64,000 nt of DNA from positions 18,503-82,502 of the forward strand of contig DUSS01000070.1 of NCBI GenBank assembly GCA_012842495.1, read 5' to 3'. This DNA comes from Candidatus Fermentithermobacillaceae bacterium. GTDB taxonomy: Bacteria > Bacillota > Sulfobacillia > Fermentithermobacillales > DUSS01. The translations under genes and the position numbers were made by a program. Position 1 is the first letter of the stretch. Each line of letters starts with the position of its first letter. Below the pieces are notes generated by a model that was given only the letters and a program-made list of their open reading frames with translations, was not told where the DNA came from and did no database searches. Positions 38,817 through 48,540 of this stretch are shown here, piece after piece.

Positions 38817-40396
38817 ATGTTCACTTCCTCCGCATCATCGCCAGAGCCGGTTCCGGCCTCCTCATCGTCCTTTTTCTTAATGATGGTGTTTATCCGCAAT
38901 ATCGCCTCGGCTATCTCTCCTGCGGCTTTGATCGCATGGATTTTGACGAGCGCCGGGTCAACCACGCCGCGCTCGAACATATCGACGATCTCACCGGTAT
39001 CACAGTCCACCGCCAGGTTATCGTTCCCCGTCCGCGCTTGAGCTGCGAGTACCGCGCCCACTTTTTCAAGAGGATTGAAACCGGCGTTGGCCACTATTTG
39101 GGCGAGGGGCTTCTTCAGTGCCTCGATCACGCATAAAAGTCCGTACGCGCTCATTCCGTCAAAGCTGTCTCTTTTGCTTTCAAGAGCTCTCGAACAGGCT
39201 ATTTCGGCGGCACCGCCTCCCGCCACGACACCGCCTTTCACCGCCGCCTGAACCGAGGAAGCGGCGTCTGTACAGATCCTTTCGCGTTCGCCCATGACCT
39301 CCCGGGTGGCAGCCCCCACGAGTATGGTGGCCATGGGCTTACCCCCTCCCCCTAAGATCCTGATGTGCTCGAGCTCGTCGTCTTCGTAAACACGTTCCGC
39401 AGAGCCGAGATACTTCAAAAGCTCCGCGCTCGCCTTTTTCAAGCCCGTGCGTTTTAGAGCTTTTGCCCCGGTGTGCTCAGCCGCCCGCCTCAGCTCCCGG
39501 GATGAAACTCTGGCTACCACCATTACCCCAGCGTCCGTTAAGATCTCCTCAGCCAGGTCGGACACTCCGCCGTCCACGAGGCAGAAGTTTACTCCCAGCT
39601 CGATCACCTTTTTGAGGTTAGCCTTGAATTCCTCCTGGAGTTCCAGGTACCTCCGGAAGCCCGACTCGGTGGCAAGAGCTTCCTCCTCGACCTTTTCAGG
39701 TTCCAAATTATCGTCTACCACGAGGACCCTTGCCGGTTTCACCTCTTTGGGCATCTCGCGGGAGAGTCTCTCCTTGCCGATGATGACCCCGGCAAACACC
39801 TGGTTATCCGCGCCTTCCACTGCCAAAATCGTATCCGCCAATTTAAAACGGGGATCGAGCAGCTTTTCCATCCCCACCATTTTTGAAGCTGATATGACGA
39901 GATCGGCTATATCCTCACGACCTCTTCCGGCCACCAGAGCTACCTGTCTCAGCAACGGATCGTCGAGGCTCGATATTCGTCTGGACCTCGACGCCATGAT
40001 CTCCTGGGCCATCTTCACGCCGGTTTTCAAGCCGTCGATGAGTTTGGTCACAGGCACCCCGCGGAGCGCCTGGTTGAGTCCCTCGGCCAAAAGAGCCCCC
40101 GCCATGATCGTCGCGGTCGTGGTGCCGTCGCCCACCTCTTCTTCCTGAGCTTTGGCGGTGCTCACGACCATCCTGGCGGCAGGGTGGTGAACGTCCATCT
40201 TGGTGAGGATGGTCATGCCGTCGTTGGTTATCACCACTTCGCCGAAGCGATCCACCAAGAGCGTGTCAAGCCCCTTAGGACCTATCGTTCCCTCCACCGC
40301 CGCCGCAATGGCCCTCACCGCGCTGGCGTTAGTCAAAAGCGCAGCAAACTTCTCGTCCACCTCGGCCCCGGACGAAGCCTGTTTAGGACTCACCAT
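38813..40396 (-). CDS. Group III (archaeal thermosome-like) chaperonin
   Basis: 527 residues, clearly closer to archaeal/eukaryotic thermosome-CCT proteins than to Gro[61 protein letters not shown] and a C-terminal [16 protein letters not shown]-binding GDGTT and NDG motifs are intact. Bacterial relatives (group III, described from Carboxydothermus) fold proteins without a GroES cap. It sits between hrcA and dnaJ, exactly where grpE and dnaK are usually found, and should be repressed by HrcA through the CIRCE at 41431. The true GroEL is at 51863-53485. The C-terminus ends in an acidic tail rather than GGM repeats. Confidence 0.93.
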   Translation of the reverse strand: MVSPKQASSGAEVDEKFAALLTNASAVRAIAAAVEGTIGPKGLDTLLVDRFGEVVITNDGMTILTKMDVHHPAARMVVSTAKAQEEEVGDGTTTATIMAGALLAEGLNQALRGVPVTKLIDGLKTGVKMAQEIMASRSRRISSLDDPLLRQVALVAGRGREDIADLVISASKMVGMEKLLDPRFKLADTILAVEGADNQVFAGVIIGKERLSREMPKEVKPARVLVVDDNLEPEKVEEEALATESGFRRYLELQEEFKANLKKVIELGVNFCLVDGGVSDLAEEILTDAGVMVVARVSSRELRRAAEHTGAKALKRTGLKKASAELLKYLGSAERVYEDDELEHIRILGGGGKPMATILVGAATREVMGERERICTDAASSVQAAVKGGVVAGGGAAEIACSRALESKRDSFDGMSAYGLLCVIEALKKPLAQIVANAGFNPLEKVGAVLAAQARTGNDNLAVDCDTGEIVDMFERGVVDPALVKIHAIKAAGEIAEAILRINTIIKKKDDEEAGTGSGDDAEEVNI

Positions 40397-41412
40397 CCAC
40401 TCCTCCCACCGAAGAAATCAGAGATCTTTTCCTCCACGAATCTCACGATAGCTACCGCTCGAGCGTAGTCCATGCGCTTCGGTCCGAGCACCCCGATCTT
40501 GCCCAGTGCGGAGCCCAGCCGGAAAGTTCCCCGCACGAGACTGCAGTCTTTCACACCATACAGCGGGTTTTCCTCACCTATCAGCACGCTCACCGGACTC
40601 CCGGCGGGGATGTCGAAGAGTTTGTCGACGGCCTCTTCGTTCTCCAGAACCGAGAAGACCTCACCGGCCTTTCTCGAATCCCTGAATTCGGGCTGGTTGA
40701 GGATATTAGCCTGACCGCCCATGTAAAGGCGCTCTTCGCGTTCGACCAAAGCCTTCGTCAGGAAATCCATCAGGGTGGTTATGACCCGCCCGTACCTGGA
40801 AACCTCGTCTTTCATCGAGGCCAGGCGACCCGGAAGATCCGCCATCTTCCGACCGGCCAGATTCTTCGTAAGAATGCGGGAAAAGGCGCTCATGTCCTCG
40901 TCGGTCATGGGTGGAATGTCCACCAGGCGGCTCTCGACAAAACCGGTCTCGGTAGTGATGACGATGAGAGCCCTTTCCGGTCCTACCCTTAACAAATGCA
41001 CTGACTGGCACGACGTAGTATCCAGTTGAGGCCCGAGGACGAGAGAAAGGTAATTCGTGGCTTCCGACACCACCCTGGCGGTCTCCCGAATCAGGGAAAC
41101 GATGTCCCTCACCCGGGAACTCAACTGTTCTTCAATCCAGCGGGTCTCCTCCTTGGAGAGCTTGGTTTCCTCCATCAGCTCATCCACGTACACCCTGTAA
41201 CCGCGATCGGATGGAATCCTCCCCGCCGACGTGTGAGGCTGCACCAGGTAACCCATTTCCTCAAGGTCGGCCATTTCGTTCCTTACGGTAGCCGGAGAAA
41301 GTCCAAGGTGATATTTCCTGACCACCGTGCGCGAACCCACAGGCTGACCCGTCCTTATGTGCTCCTCAACCACGGTGCGGAGAATCGCGGTTTTCCTCGC
41401 GTCCAGCCGCAA
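40390..41412 (-). CDS. hrcA: Heat-inducible transcription repressor HrcA
   Basis: 340 residues. The N-terminal winged helix (LDARKTAILRTVVEEHIRTGQPVGSRTVVRKYHLGLSPATVRNEMADLEEMGY, shown here only as its boundaries) and GAF-like HrcA domain are full length. HrcA binds CIRCE and represses heat-shock genes; its activity depends on GroE. It starts at TTG 41412 with AGGAGG nine bases upstream. The CIRCE and promoter just upstream imply autoregulation. It overlaps the chaperonin gene by seven bases. Confidence 0.95.
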   Translation of the reverse strand: MRLDARKTAILRTVVEEHIRTGQPVGSRTVVRKYHLGLSPATVRNEMADLEEMGYLVQPHTSAGRIPSDRGYRVYVDELMEETKLSKEETRWIEEQLSSRVRDIVSLIRETARVVSEATNYLSLVLGPQLDTTSCQSVHLLRVGPERALIVITTETGFVESRLVDIPPMTDEDMSAFSRILTKNLAGRKMADLPGRLASMKDEVSRYGRVITTLMDFLTKALVEREERLYMGGQANILNQPEFRDSRKAGEVFSVLENEEAVDKLFDIPAGSPVSVLIGEENPLYGVKDCSLVRGTFRLGSALGKIGVLGPKRMDYARAVAIVRFVEEKISDFFGGRSGW

Positions 41413-41430
41413 CAGCTGGTTCCTCCTCTC

Positions 41431-41457
41431 TTAGCACTCCGCCTTGCCGAGTGCTAA
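41431..41457 (-). promoter_or_regulatory. CIRCE operator of the hrcA operon
   Basis: A perfect CIRCE: TTAGCACTC, nine bases, GAGTGCTAA. It lies between the promoter at 41467-41495 and the hrcA start, so bound HrcA should block transcription of hrcA, the group III chaperonin and dnaJ. Confidence 0.97.
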
Positions 41458-41466
41458 CCCGAGAGA

Positions 41467-41495
41467 AAAGTACCATGCCCTGATGACCCTGTCAA
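41467..41495 (-). promoter_or_regulatory. Promoter of the hrcA operon
   Basis: On the minus strand TTGACA (41490-41495) is followed after 17 bases by TACTTT (41467-41472). The -10 is imperfect, but spacing and the CIRCE at the expected start point support it. Confidence 0.7.
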
Positions 41496-41565
41496 GAAAG
41501 CAGGCGAACCGAAGGACCCATCGGCGAACATATCCAGGGCAAAGCCCGACCGGTAGCGAGGATGT

Positions 41566-42648
41566 CTATCGCACGACCCGCCGGGCGAGGAGGACCTCCC
41601 TGAGCGCTGAGGCTAGGGCTTTCATACTGGCCTCGCATTCTTCCAGCGTGTTGTCGACACCCCCAACCTCGATAAGCAGGGCCATAGGTGAATACTTCTG
41701 GTTGTACACGGCCGACTCGTAAAATATGCCCCGGGAAATCCCCGGATATTTCCTTTCCAGCGCGTCGAGGACGTCCCTGGCGAAGGAGTAATTCGCCATC
41801 CAGGAAGGATTTTCGGTGGCGACGACCGTCATGATCTTTGCGTACCGTTTTCCTTTTATTATCGCTGTTGTCAGGTCCCCCCGTTGACTGTCTCGATGAA
41901 TGTCGATCATCACGAGGAGTTCCGGATAGGTATCCTTAAGTCGTTTTACGGTAATTTCGGACCGCGCGTAGGCCCCCACCCTGCCCCCTGCATCGTGAAC
42001 GGTGCGCGAATGGACGACCGGAATGCCCAGTCTCCGCAGCTCAGACACGAGGTATTCGCCTACTCTCAACATGTTCCGGGCGGGGTCGTCCGAAAAGGAG
42101 TCTTCCGGCCGATTTCCCCCCGTGACTGGAAGGAACGATTCGGTGGCGTGAGTGTGATATACGGCCACAAGCGGCCTGGCCGTCCCGGGCGCCGTCACCG
42201 GGGTCGTCTCACCCCCGGGGGGAAGCGTGATCAATACCAGGGCGCCGTCCCACTCCTCCCTGAGATCGCTAATGGGAACGTAATCCTCAAGAGCCTGCGA
42301 CGAGCGCCCGAGTTCCATGGCCATAAGATCCATGGGGCTCCGGACGCGGGTCCCGAGAAGCCACGATATGAGGTACCAGGCCGACGAACAAGGCTCTTCG
42401 TCGTGCCTGGATTCTTCAGCATAGTACAGAAGAGGGAAACCGGCTTTGAGCACGTGAACGGGCCCGGTCCTGGATAGCACCGTGCCGATCAGAGAAAACC
42501 GGGGCTCACCATCGGATAAGTTCCCTCCAAGGGTGCTGGCCGGGACGGTCGGATCTACACGGTACGACAAAGCTAGAGCGAGCGCCAGGAACACTAAAAG
42601 CGCGTTGGCCAAAAACCAACGGGCCGGTGACCAAGCTCCCCGTTCCAT
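41566..42648 (-). CDS. spoIIP: Stage II sporulation protein P
   Basis: 360 residues with one N-terminal membrane anchor (WFLANALLVFLALALAL) and a SpoIIP amidase/endopeptidase domain: VAVYHTHATESF, MIDIHRDS and the late ALLIEVGGVDNTLEEC. With SpoIID and SpoIIM it degrades septal peptidoglycan during engulfment, in the mother cell under sigma E. GGGGGAGG precedes the ATG at 42648. It is commonly close to rpsT, holA and hrcA in Firmicutes, as here. Confidence 0.93.
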   Translation of the reverse strand: MERGAWSPARWFLANALLVFLALALALSYRVDPTVPASTLGGNLSDGEPRFSLIGTVLSRTGPVHVLKAGFPLLYYAEESRHDEEPCSSAWYLISWLLGTRVRSPMDLMAMELGRSSQALEDYVPISDLREEWDGALVLITLPPGGETTPVTAPGTARPLVAVYHTHATESFLPVTGGNRPEDSFSDDPARNMLRVGEYLVSELRRLGIPVVHSRTVHDAGGRVGAYARSEITVKRLKDTYPELLVMIDIHRDSQRGDLTTAIIKGKRYAKIMTVVATENPSWMANYSFARDVLDALERKYPGISRGIFYESAVYNQKYSPMALLIEVGGVDNTLEECEASMKALASALREVLLARRVVR

Positions 42649-42726
42649 CCGGACCTCCCCCGGATAACCTATGAGAGCAGCGCACGCTTAATGCCCGGTC
42701 CCGGCCCTTTATCTAAGCCCAGAGCA

Positions 42727-43068
42727 TCAGCGGATCACGGTGGGAACGAAGGCATCCACTATTCCGACCACGAGGGAGGCCAGGATCGCCCCGAGGATTG
42801 TGACACGCATCCCGGGCACCAGGAACTGAGCTGCGTAAATCACGACTGCGGCAACGATGAACCCGACAATGCCCCTGGACTGCGGCGATACCCTTTGGCC
42901 GAGGATGGCTTCTACCGCCCAGCCCAGCGCCGCGATTACTACGGCAGCTATAAGAGCGTTCATGAACCCGGCCAGGGCGAACCCGGGCAACAGCGCGCCC
43001 AGGACCATCAGGACTATTGCCGAGACGACGAACCTTACTATGACGCCGATCCAGCTGTTGTTTCTCAC
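42727..43068 (-). CDS. Holin-4-2 family small membrane protein
   Basis: About 113 residues with four hydrophobic segments (for example IGVIVRFVVSAIVLMVLGALLPG), matching the Phage_holin_4_2 family (PF04020). In Firmicutes it is a housekeeping gene next to spoIIP and rpsT, so no prophage is implied; function unknown. I choose GTG 43068, eight bases after GGAGG; the GTG at 43083 lies before the ribosome-binding site. Confidence 0.85.
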   Translation of the reverse strand: MRNNSWIGVIVRFVVSAIVLMVLGALLPGFALAGFMNALIAAVVIAALGWAVEAILGQRVSPQSRGIVGFIVAAVVIYAAQFLVPGMRVTILGAILASLVVGIVDAFVPTVIR

Positions 43069-43152
43069 GCTCGTCACCTCCACGTTCCGGGATTACTGAA
43101 CAGGTACAGGCAATATGCTAACCGTGGGCTGTGGAAAGTATTCGGAGACGTC

Positions 43153-43181
43153 TTGTTGCGGGAAAGACGCCGTGTTAAAAT
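43153..43181 (+). promoter_or_regulatory. Promoter of rpsT
   Basis: TTGTTG (43153-43158) and TAAAAT (43176-43181) are 17 bases apart, 36 bases before the rpsT start codon. Confidence 0.65.
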
Positions 43182-43216
43182 CCTCACTGTGTCAAGTCTT
43201 TGAGGAGGTGCGGTCT

Positions 43217-43492
43217 TTGGCCAATACCAAGTCCGCCGAAAAGCGTGCGAGACAAAGCGAGAAAAGATGTGCTCGGAACATGGCCATCAAGTCAGCCATG
43301 CGCACTGCCGCCAAGAAGTTCCGGAAAGCGGTGGAGGAAAACCGAACGGCTGAGCTGGAAAGCCTTTTGAGAATTGCCCAGTCCAGAGTGGATAAGGCGG
43401 TCTCGGCAGGGGTCATTCATAAAAGAACCGGAGCCAGGTACAAGTCAAGGCTTTATGCTCTGCTCCGCCGGGTACAAAGCGCGGCGAGGTAA
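43217..43492 (+). CDS. rpsT: Small ribosomal subunit protein bS20
   Basis: 91 residues starting at TTG 43217 (ANTKSAEKRARQSEKR), with GAGGAGG eight bases upstream. The Lys/Arg-rich three-helix S20 fold and the C-terminal GVIHKRTGARYKSRLY motif are typical. It binds 16S rRNA early in 30S assembly. The last 40 bases overlap the 3' end of the convergent holA gene, and no terminator separates them. Confidence 0.96.
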   Translation: MANTKSAEKRARQSEKRCARNMAIKSAMRTAAKKFRKAVEENRTAELESLLRIAQSRVDKAVSAGVIHKRTGARYKSRLYALLRRVQSAAR

Positions 43493-44469
43493 CAAATTGC
43501 ATGTTCACAGGCGAGGCCGGCGTCAACTTTACCCGTCTTCAAATCCTCGTCAGCTTCGAGCAGGCATTTGAAAGCTTCTTGCAGCGCTGAAAAACTCCAG
43601 GCGGAAGCTTGCCGCATCGCCTTTTCCGCAGCAAAAGGATGGACGCCCAAATCTTTGGCGACTTCTTGCGCCGGCACGCCCTGAACCAGGAGTTCTTTAG
43701 TTTTCCAGATCAGGGCAAACTGGGAGGCGAGTATTGAGAAGATCCTGGGTACGTTAAATCCCTGGGACATGAGATCGGGAATCTCTGCGAGAGCACGCTG
43801 CACGTTCCCTGAAGCCACGGCGTCCACCAGTGCAAAGGCGTTGGCCTCGGAATCAGCGGAGCAGAATTCATCCACCATGCTCCTGGTGATTTCCTTGCCG
43901 GCGGCGAATAAGACGCCCTTCTGGACTTCGCTCTCAAGTCGCGAAAGTCGTCTCCCTACGAGGAAAACCAGATACTGAGCGGCATCTTTACGGATTCGCC
44001 CCCCGAGACGGCGAACCTCGGTTTCCACCCACTCCGCGGCGGTTCTTGAGTCCGGGGGGCTGGCATCCACCACAATACCGCCGAGCTCCGATACCCGGAC
44101 AAGCCAACCTCGGGACACCGCCGCCGGTTTGATCTTCGCTGCCAGCAAGAGAGAGTTCCCCTCCGCGACGCTTTCGAGGACTATTTCCTGTTGAGCCAAA
44201 AGACCCTCCGCACCCGTCAGGGTAAAGAGCTTTCCTCCGAAGAACGTGGGCTGCGATACCAAGAAGAAGATATCGGCGATTTCCATATCTTCCAGGTTAA
44301 GTGATTCCCTGCCCGCAGGAAAGCTTGGCTCCAGAAGGCGGCACAGCCTAGAAGCCCAGAATCCTTCCTCGCCTGCAACCACGTACAACGAGCGGGTCAT
44401 CCCTTTGAGGATCTCCGCCTCAGCAACAGGTCCCGGTACGGGGACGGCCAGTGATGAAGACTTCATCAT
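43453..44469 (-). CDS. holA: DNA polymerase III subunit delta
   Basis: 338 residues of the HolA family: N-terminal SLYVVAGEEGFWASRL in place of the Walker motif, FFGGKLFTL, middle AAA+ part with LSRLESEVQKGVLFA and C-terminal collar domain (SQFALIWKTKELLVQG). It is the wrench of the clamp loader that opens the beta clamp. The ATG overlaps the vanW-like stop by one base (TAATG), so it is coupled to that gene. Its 3' end overlaps rpsT on the other strand. Confidence 0.92.
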   Translation of the reverse strand: MMKSSSLAVPVPGPVAEAEILKGMTRSLYVVAGEEGFWASRLCRLLEPSFPAGRESLNLEDMEIADIFFLVSQPTFFGGKLFTLTGAEGLLAQQEIVLESVAEGNSLLLAAKIKPAAVSRGWLVRVSELGGIVVDASPPDSRTAAEWVETEVRRLGGRIRKDAAQYLVFLVGRRLSRLESEVQKGVLFAAGKEITRSMVDEFCSADSEANAFALVDAVASGNVQRALAEIPDLMSQGFNVPRIFSILASQFALIWKTKELLVQGVPAQEVAKDLGVHPFAAEKAMRQASAWSFSALQEAFKCLLEADEDLKTGKVDAGLACEHAICYLAALCTRRSRA

Positions 44470-45740
44470 TATTTACCCTCTTCGGCGCTGGGAATGTAGA
44501 CACACGTCTTGAGGAATTCTCTTGATACTACGGTGCTTCCTTCCTTCTTCAACCTGTATGTTTCCACTACGAGGCCGGGCCTTTTGCCCTCTTCCGGGTG
44601 CTCGGCCACAACTACGGGCAAAAGCTCGTAATGATACCGGGAAGGCGGACCGTACACCCTCGCCACTACCATCCCGTCTTCTACCCAAACCCCGAAAACG
44701 ACCGGACCACTCAGGTTATTCCTGATTCTCAGATCCATATACCCCCAGGCTACGCCGGCATCGCGTCCGGGATCGGCGTACTTAACCGGGATCCCGTGAT
44801 TTCGCCATTCCCGAAACTCCATCCCGGCCAGGGCCGCGGCATTGAAAAGCGTAGTGCTGACCTGACATATACCCCCTCCGATGTCGGGCTCCATGTGATC
44901 TCCCACGACCACCGGAGCGTATCTATATCCCCTTTCTGCGGTTCGGGGGCCCACCGTCTCGTTGAAGGAAAACACCTCACCCGGCTTAAGTACTGTGCCG
45001 TGAACGGCCCTAGCAGAAAGCACCAGGTTCACCGTTCTATCCTTTTCCTCCGGGTCATAACGTGTGCTCCACTCCGCGAGCAGAGTAAGCTCGGGAAGGT
45101 CCGTGGGCGGGGGCGCAGGGATCTCGGTGTACCTTACCGTGATCCTCGGGCCCTCCACGCCGGCAAGAGCTTGCCGCACGTCTTCGGGCGTAACCACCTG
45201 ACCGGGCTCAGGCAGAAGTATTACGAGGTCCCTACCTTTAAAACCATACCGGGTCCCTTCCGGGGGGCACGAAAGTTCACGGGCGATCCGTTCGAGCACT
45301 TCGGTGGGGCGGGAATTGCCTATTTGGGCGGATGCAGCCATCACCGTGCGCGGACCGAGCCTCCAAAAAAACCCGGGCACGAACGCGGGTTTCTTCTCCG
45401 TGAGTTTCTCCAGTTGCTTTTCGACCAAGACTTTGTCGACGACCAGCTCGATATCGCGTGCCTCCACCCGTACCTCGCGACGACCTGCGACGAAGACGAT
45501 CGAACCGCTTTGCATCTCTTCGATTTTTTCGGACACGATTTTCGCCGCTTCCGCCCGGGACAATCCTCCGATAGAAACACCGCAAAAGTAGACGTTTCCG
45601 TCGATGACCTCACGTCTCAAAAGACCTGCTGCGAGGGTCAATACCAGTAAGACAAGGGCCGAAAGCACGGCGAGCTTTCGGACGCCTCCCATGTCAGCCC
45701 ACCGTTTTTTCAGATTAGCCAGGTAACCCATCGGCAACAT
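44469..45740 (-). CDS. VanW-family protein
   Basis: 423 residues. One N-terminal membrane segment (LAVLSALVLLVLTLAAGLL), a PG_binding_4-like region, then the VanW domain (FSFNETVGPRTAERGYRYAPVVV, DIGGGICQVSTTLFNAAALAG, WGYMDLRIRNNLSGPVV). It is extracytoplasmic and likely acts on or near peptidoglycan. VanW was named from vancomycin clusters, but the family is common in spore formers with no link to resistance. It is followed directly by holA and lies 81 bases after comEC. Confidence 0.9.
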   Translation of the reverse strand: MLPMGYLANLKKRWADMGGVRKLAVLSALVLLVLTLAAGLLRREVIDGNVYFCGVSIGGLSRAEAAKIVSEKIEEMQSGSIVFVAGRREVRVEARDIELVVDKVLVEKQLEKLTEKKPAFVPGFFWRLGPRTVMAASAQIGNSRPTEVLERIARELSCPPEGTRYGFKGRDLVILLPEPGQVVTPEDVRQALAGVEGPRITVRYTEIPAPPPTDLPELTLLAEWSTRYDPEEKDRTVNLVLSARAVHGTVLKPGEVFSFNETVGPRTAERGYRYAPVVVGDHMEPDIGGGICQVSTTLFNAAALAGMEFREWRNHGIPVKYADPGRDAGVAWGYMDLRIRNNLSGPVVFGVWVEDGMVVARVYGPPSRYHYELLPVVVAEHPEEGKRPGLVVETYRLKKEGSTVVSREFLKTCVYIPSAEEGK

Positions 45741-45821
45741 TTTCCTCGTCCTTTATGTTTTCATTGGCTTCGACTTCGTTCTTTCGACTTCGCTCGCGCT
45801 GCCTCCTGCAAGGCGTTTCAG

Positions 45822-48497
45822 TTACTCTTTGTACATGTCGATCCGGAGTTTTCCACCGTTGAGCCGAACGAATACGGCGCCGTTTGCGTCCGTGCGAAAC
45901 ACTTTCACGCCCGCGTTGACCGCCGTGCGAATGACTTCTGGAGAAGGGTGTCCGTGAGGATTCGGACCCACCGATATCACTGCGTAACCACCTCGGAGGC
46001 GTTCGTAAAATCCGGGGCAAAGCGAGTCCGGGGCACCGTGGTGCGGGACTTTCACTATCCGGATCTCCCTCGACCTCGCATCTTTGGTGCCTCCCCCAGA
46101 CTTCTTACCTTCGCTTTCGAGGAGTTTTTGGGTAACCGCCGCGGGAAGATCACCCCAGAACTCGACCACGTAGCCTTGGAAATCTCGAAGCTTGAGGAAC
46201 ATCGCGATTGACTCGGCGTTTTCTCGTCCGTCCTGTGAGACGATAAGTGCTTTCTCCATCAGTTTTCCGGGCGCGGTCGTACTGGCTCCCGAGTGGATTA
46301 CTTCGATAAGCAGGCTGTCTACTTCGTATGTTCGCCCGTCCGAGACCTCGATCACCTCCGGAAGAGTCCGGATTCGCCCTGCGGCGGAAAGCCGCATGCG
46401 GACCTCATTTCCCCTGCCCCGGGGTACCGCGATCTTCTCCACCGCAGCCCATTCCAGGAGAGATTCAAGGGCGCCAGCGTGGTCGTCATGGAGATGGGAA
46501 AGTACGAGGATATCGATTCTGGAAACGCCCATGTACCTCAGGTAAGGCAAGACGTGGCGGCGGAACGACTCACTTGTCCCCGTATCCACCATCATCACCC
46601 TGCGTCCCCACCGGACAAGGGCCGCGTCTCCTTGCCCCGCATACAGAAAAACCACCTCCAGTCCGCGGACGTATACCCTGGTGAGCGACCCTGCAAAGAG
46701 CAAGCTGACCGATATCACCAGAAGAACGAGGGCTACCGGGCTGGCACGAGTACGGGAAAGGACACCTGGGCGGAGGAAAGGTCCGGAGCTGGCTTCGGCA
46801 TGGCTGCGGAAATACCAGAAAGCTGCCAGGCCCAGGTAGTATCCGGCCATCTCCAGGTGGTTGGGCGCCGGCGTGGTTATCCGTAACCATGGAACCTTAC
46901 AGAGAGTTTGAGCTGAGAATAGAAAACCCGTGAGGACAAGGTGGGGTATCCACCCGAAAACCGCGGAGACGATGGGCACCGCAGCACCGAACCAGACCAG
47001 AATCAGGAGAAGACCGCCGGTCCACGCGTAAATGCTTCCAAGGATGATGCCGGGCAAGCTCAATTCCCCGAAATCCGTGAGGATGAGGGGAACTAAGACT
47101 GCTGGAACCAGCCAAGGTCCGAAAGCAGCTGCCAGCGAGGCACCGTGAGACATCAGGAATCCCGGATCGCAGAGAGGGTCGGGCACATACGTAGCCACCG
47201 TGAGGGCGGAAACGGAGACGGCGGAAATATGGTCGTACTCTTTTCCCAGTTCCCAAGCGAGAAGCTTTAGTGAGTTGCAGATAAATGCTCTGGCCACTGA
47301 TGGTCCAAAGCCTTCTATGAACGAATAAAGAGCTCCGGTCAATATGGCCCCGAGACGAGCTAGGCTCGGCCTCCGAAAAAGCTTTCTCGACACCCAGTAC
47401 CAGAACTTCATCACGACGTCCACGTGAAACCCGGTGAGCGAGAGAAATCTGATGAACCCGAGGTAGCGAGCCATATCCGTTTCCTGTGGATCGAGCTCGC
47501 CCTGATCTCCCAACATGAAAGCGAGGAGGTACCGTCCGCTTTCCTCCGGAAAATTGGCGTACACCGCCGTCTTTACCCAAGAGCAAAGAACCCATCTCGC
47601 CCAGGAGGCCCAGCTAAGAAATGAGGCCGGGTATGCGCTGAGAACACGAGCATCACCGAGTTCGCCGCGAAGTTCCAGGTAAATCCGCCTCCGGCACAGA
47701 TATTCTCCCCAGTCGAACTCGCCGGGATTGCGGGCCGCTTCAGGGTTCCCGAGTTCGCCCCACAGCTCGAGCAGATCTCCCGGTTTAACGGAAAGACCTC
47801 CTCCGTCGCGGCTGTCGGGACCGCCGGGGCAGGCAGGACCGCCGGTAGCACCGGGAAGCCGGGACGCCGGTTGCCGGTAAAACAGAGTGACGTAAACGCG
47901 GGGTCGCAAGTGGATGAGGTCGTTTGATCCGCCACGGCGCGTTTCTCCCGGGCTTTTCAGGCCGGTCGGGTGGGTTGCCGTCCCTTCGCCCGGGTACTCG
48001 CTCGATGTACCAGTGCCTGTCGGTACAGTCCGGCGCGCTTGGGAAAGCCCGACAAGCCTCCCTTCCACAGCTAGTGAGAACTCCCGGTAGTGAGGCATTC
48101 CGGTAATCTCGACCACCGCCGCAACGTGTGCTTCGCATGTGACCAGAGCTTGAGCTTCCCGTCTTTCGGCGCGAAAAGCCGCACCCCGAAGCATTCCCAG
48201 AACCAAGAAGGCAAATGTCAAAAGCGCCATGGTTCGAGAAATACCTGGGACGGGAGCACCCCGGGCAGGCGCACATGGAACCGACCATTTAAGGCAGGCG
48301 AAGAAGATGACCAGGCCCGCCGCCAAACCCCGGACAGGTTGGGGAAAAGAGCTTCCCACGAGAAAAGCCGCGGCCGCCCATAGAGATGGCCTGACGCGAC
48401 GGAAATCCGGGCCTCTCCTGAAAGGAGAGCGCGAGTTGGCCTGGATCAGTGCTTGACGCCGGTTAGCAATTAAGAACCGGTGGGAACCAGTGGCCAC
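45822..48497 (-). CDS. comEC: DNA internalization protein ComEC/Rec2
   Basis: 891 residues. Several N-terminal hydrophobic segments, an OB-fold DUF4131 region (about 120-290), the central ComEC/Rec2 competence domain with many membrane helices (about 310-590), and a C-terminal metallo-beta-lactamase domain with LSHLHDDHAGALES (about 690). It forms the channel that takes up single-stranded DNA. A low-complexity insertion (about 155-200) interrupts the OB region. The GTG at 48497 is the longest start, without a clear ribosome-binding site. The comEA partner is 6 kb away at 54082. Confidence 0.92.
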   Translation of the reverse strand: MATGSHRFLIANRRQALIQANSRSPFRRGPDFRRVRPSLWAAAAFLVGSSFPQPVRGLAAGLVIFFACLKWSVPCAPARGAPVPGISRTMALLTFAFLVLGMLRGAAFRAERREAQALVTCEAHVAAVVEITGMPHYREFSLAVEGRLVGLSQARRTVPTGTGTSSEYPGEGTATHPTGLKSPGETRRGGSNDLIHLRPRVYVTLFYRQPASRLPGATGGPACPGGPDSRDGGGLSVKPGDLLELWGELGNPEAARNPGEFDWGEYLCRRRIYLELRGELGDARVLSAYPASFLSWASWARWVLCSWVKTAVYANFPEESGRYLLAFMLGDQGELDPQETDMARYLGFIRFLSLTGFHVDVVMKFWYWVSRKLFRRPSLARLGAILTGALYSFIEGFGPSVARAFICNSLKLLAWELGKEYDHISAVSVSALTVATYVPDPLCDPGFLMSHGASLAAAFGPWLVPAVLVPLILTDFGELSLPGIILGSIYAWTGGLLLILVWFGAAVPIVSAVFGWIPHLVLTGFLFSAQTLCKVPWLRITTPAPNHLEMAGYYLGLAAFWYFRSHAEASSGPFLRPGVLSRTRASPVALVLLVISVSLLFAGSLTRVYVRGLEVVFLYAGQGDAALVRWGRRVMMVDTGTSESFRRHVLPYLRYMGVSRIDILVLSHLHDDHAGALESLLEWAAVEKIAVPRGRGNEVRMRLSAAGRIRTLPEVIEVSDGRTYEVDSLLIEVIHSGASTTAPGKLMEKALIVSQDGRENAESIAMFLKLRDFQGYVVEFWGDLPAAVTQKLLESEGKKSGGGTKDARSREIRIVKVPHHGAPDSLCPGFYERLRGGYAVISVGPNPHGHPSPEVIRTAVNAGVKVFRTDANGAVFVRLNGGKLRIDMYKE

Positions 48498-48540
48498 TAC
48501 TAGGCGGCCGGCGATCCGCGACCGTCATAACCTCGGTGCC

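Noticed and set aside
38813..40396. Archaeal contamination suggested by the thermosome-like chaperonin
   Set aside because: It is embedded in a bacterial hrcA-dnaJ operon with CIRCE and a TTGA overlap. Group III chaperonins in this position are known from Clostridia.
42727..43068. Prophage remnant suggested by the holin-like protein
   Set aside because: PF04020 proteins are common housekeeping genes next to rpsT and spoIIP in Firmicutes, and no other phage gene is present.
44469..45740. Vancomycin resistance suggested by the VanW-like gene and ddl
   Set aside because: VanW-family proteins are widespread in spore formers. The ligase has a D-Ala:D-Ala type sequence and there is no vanH, vanX or two-component pair.
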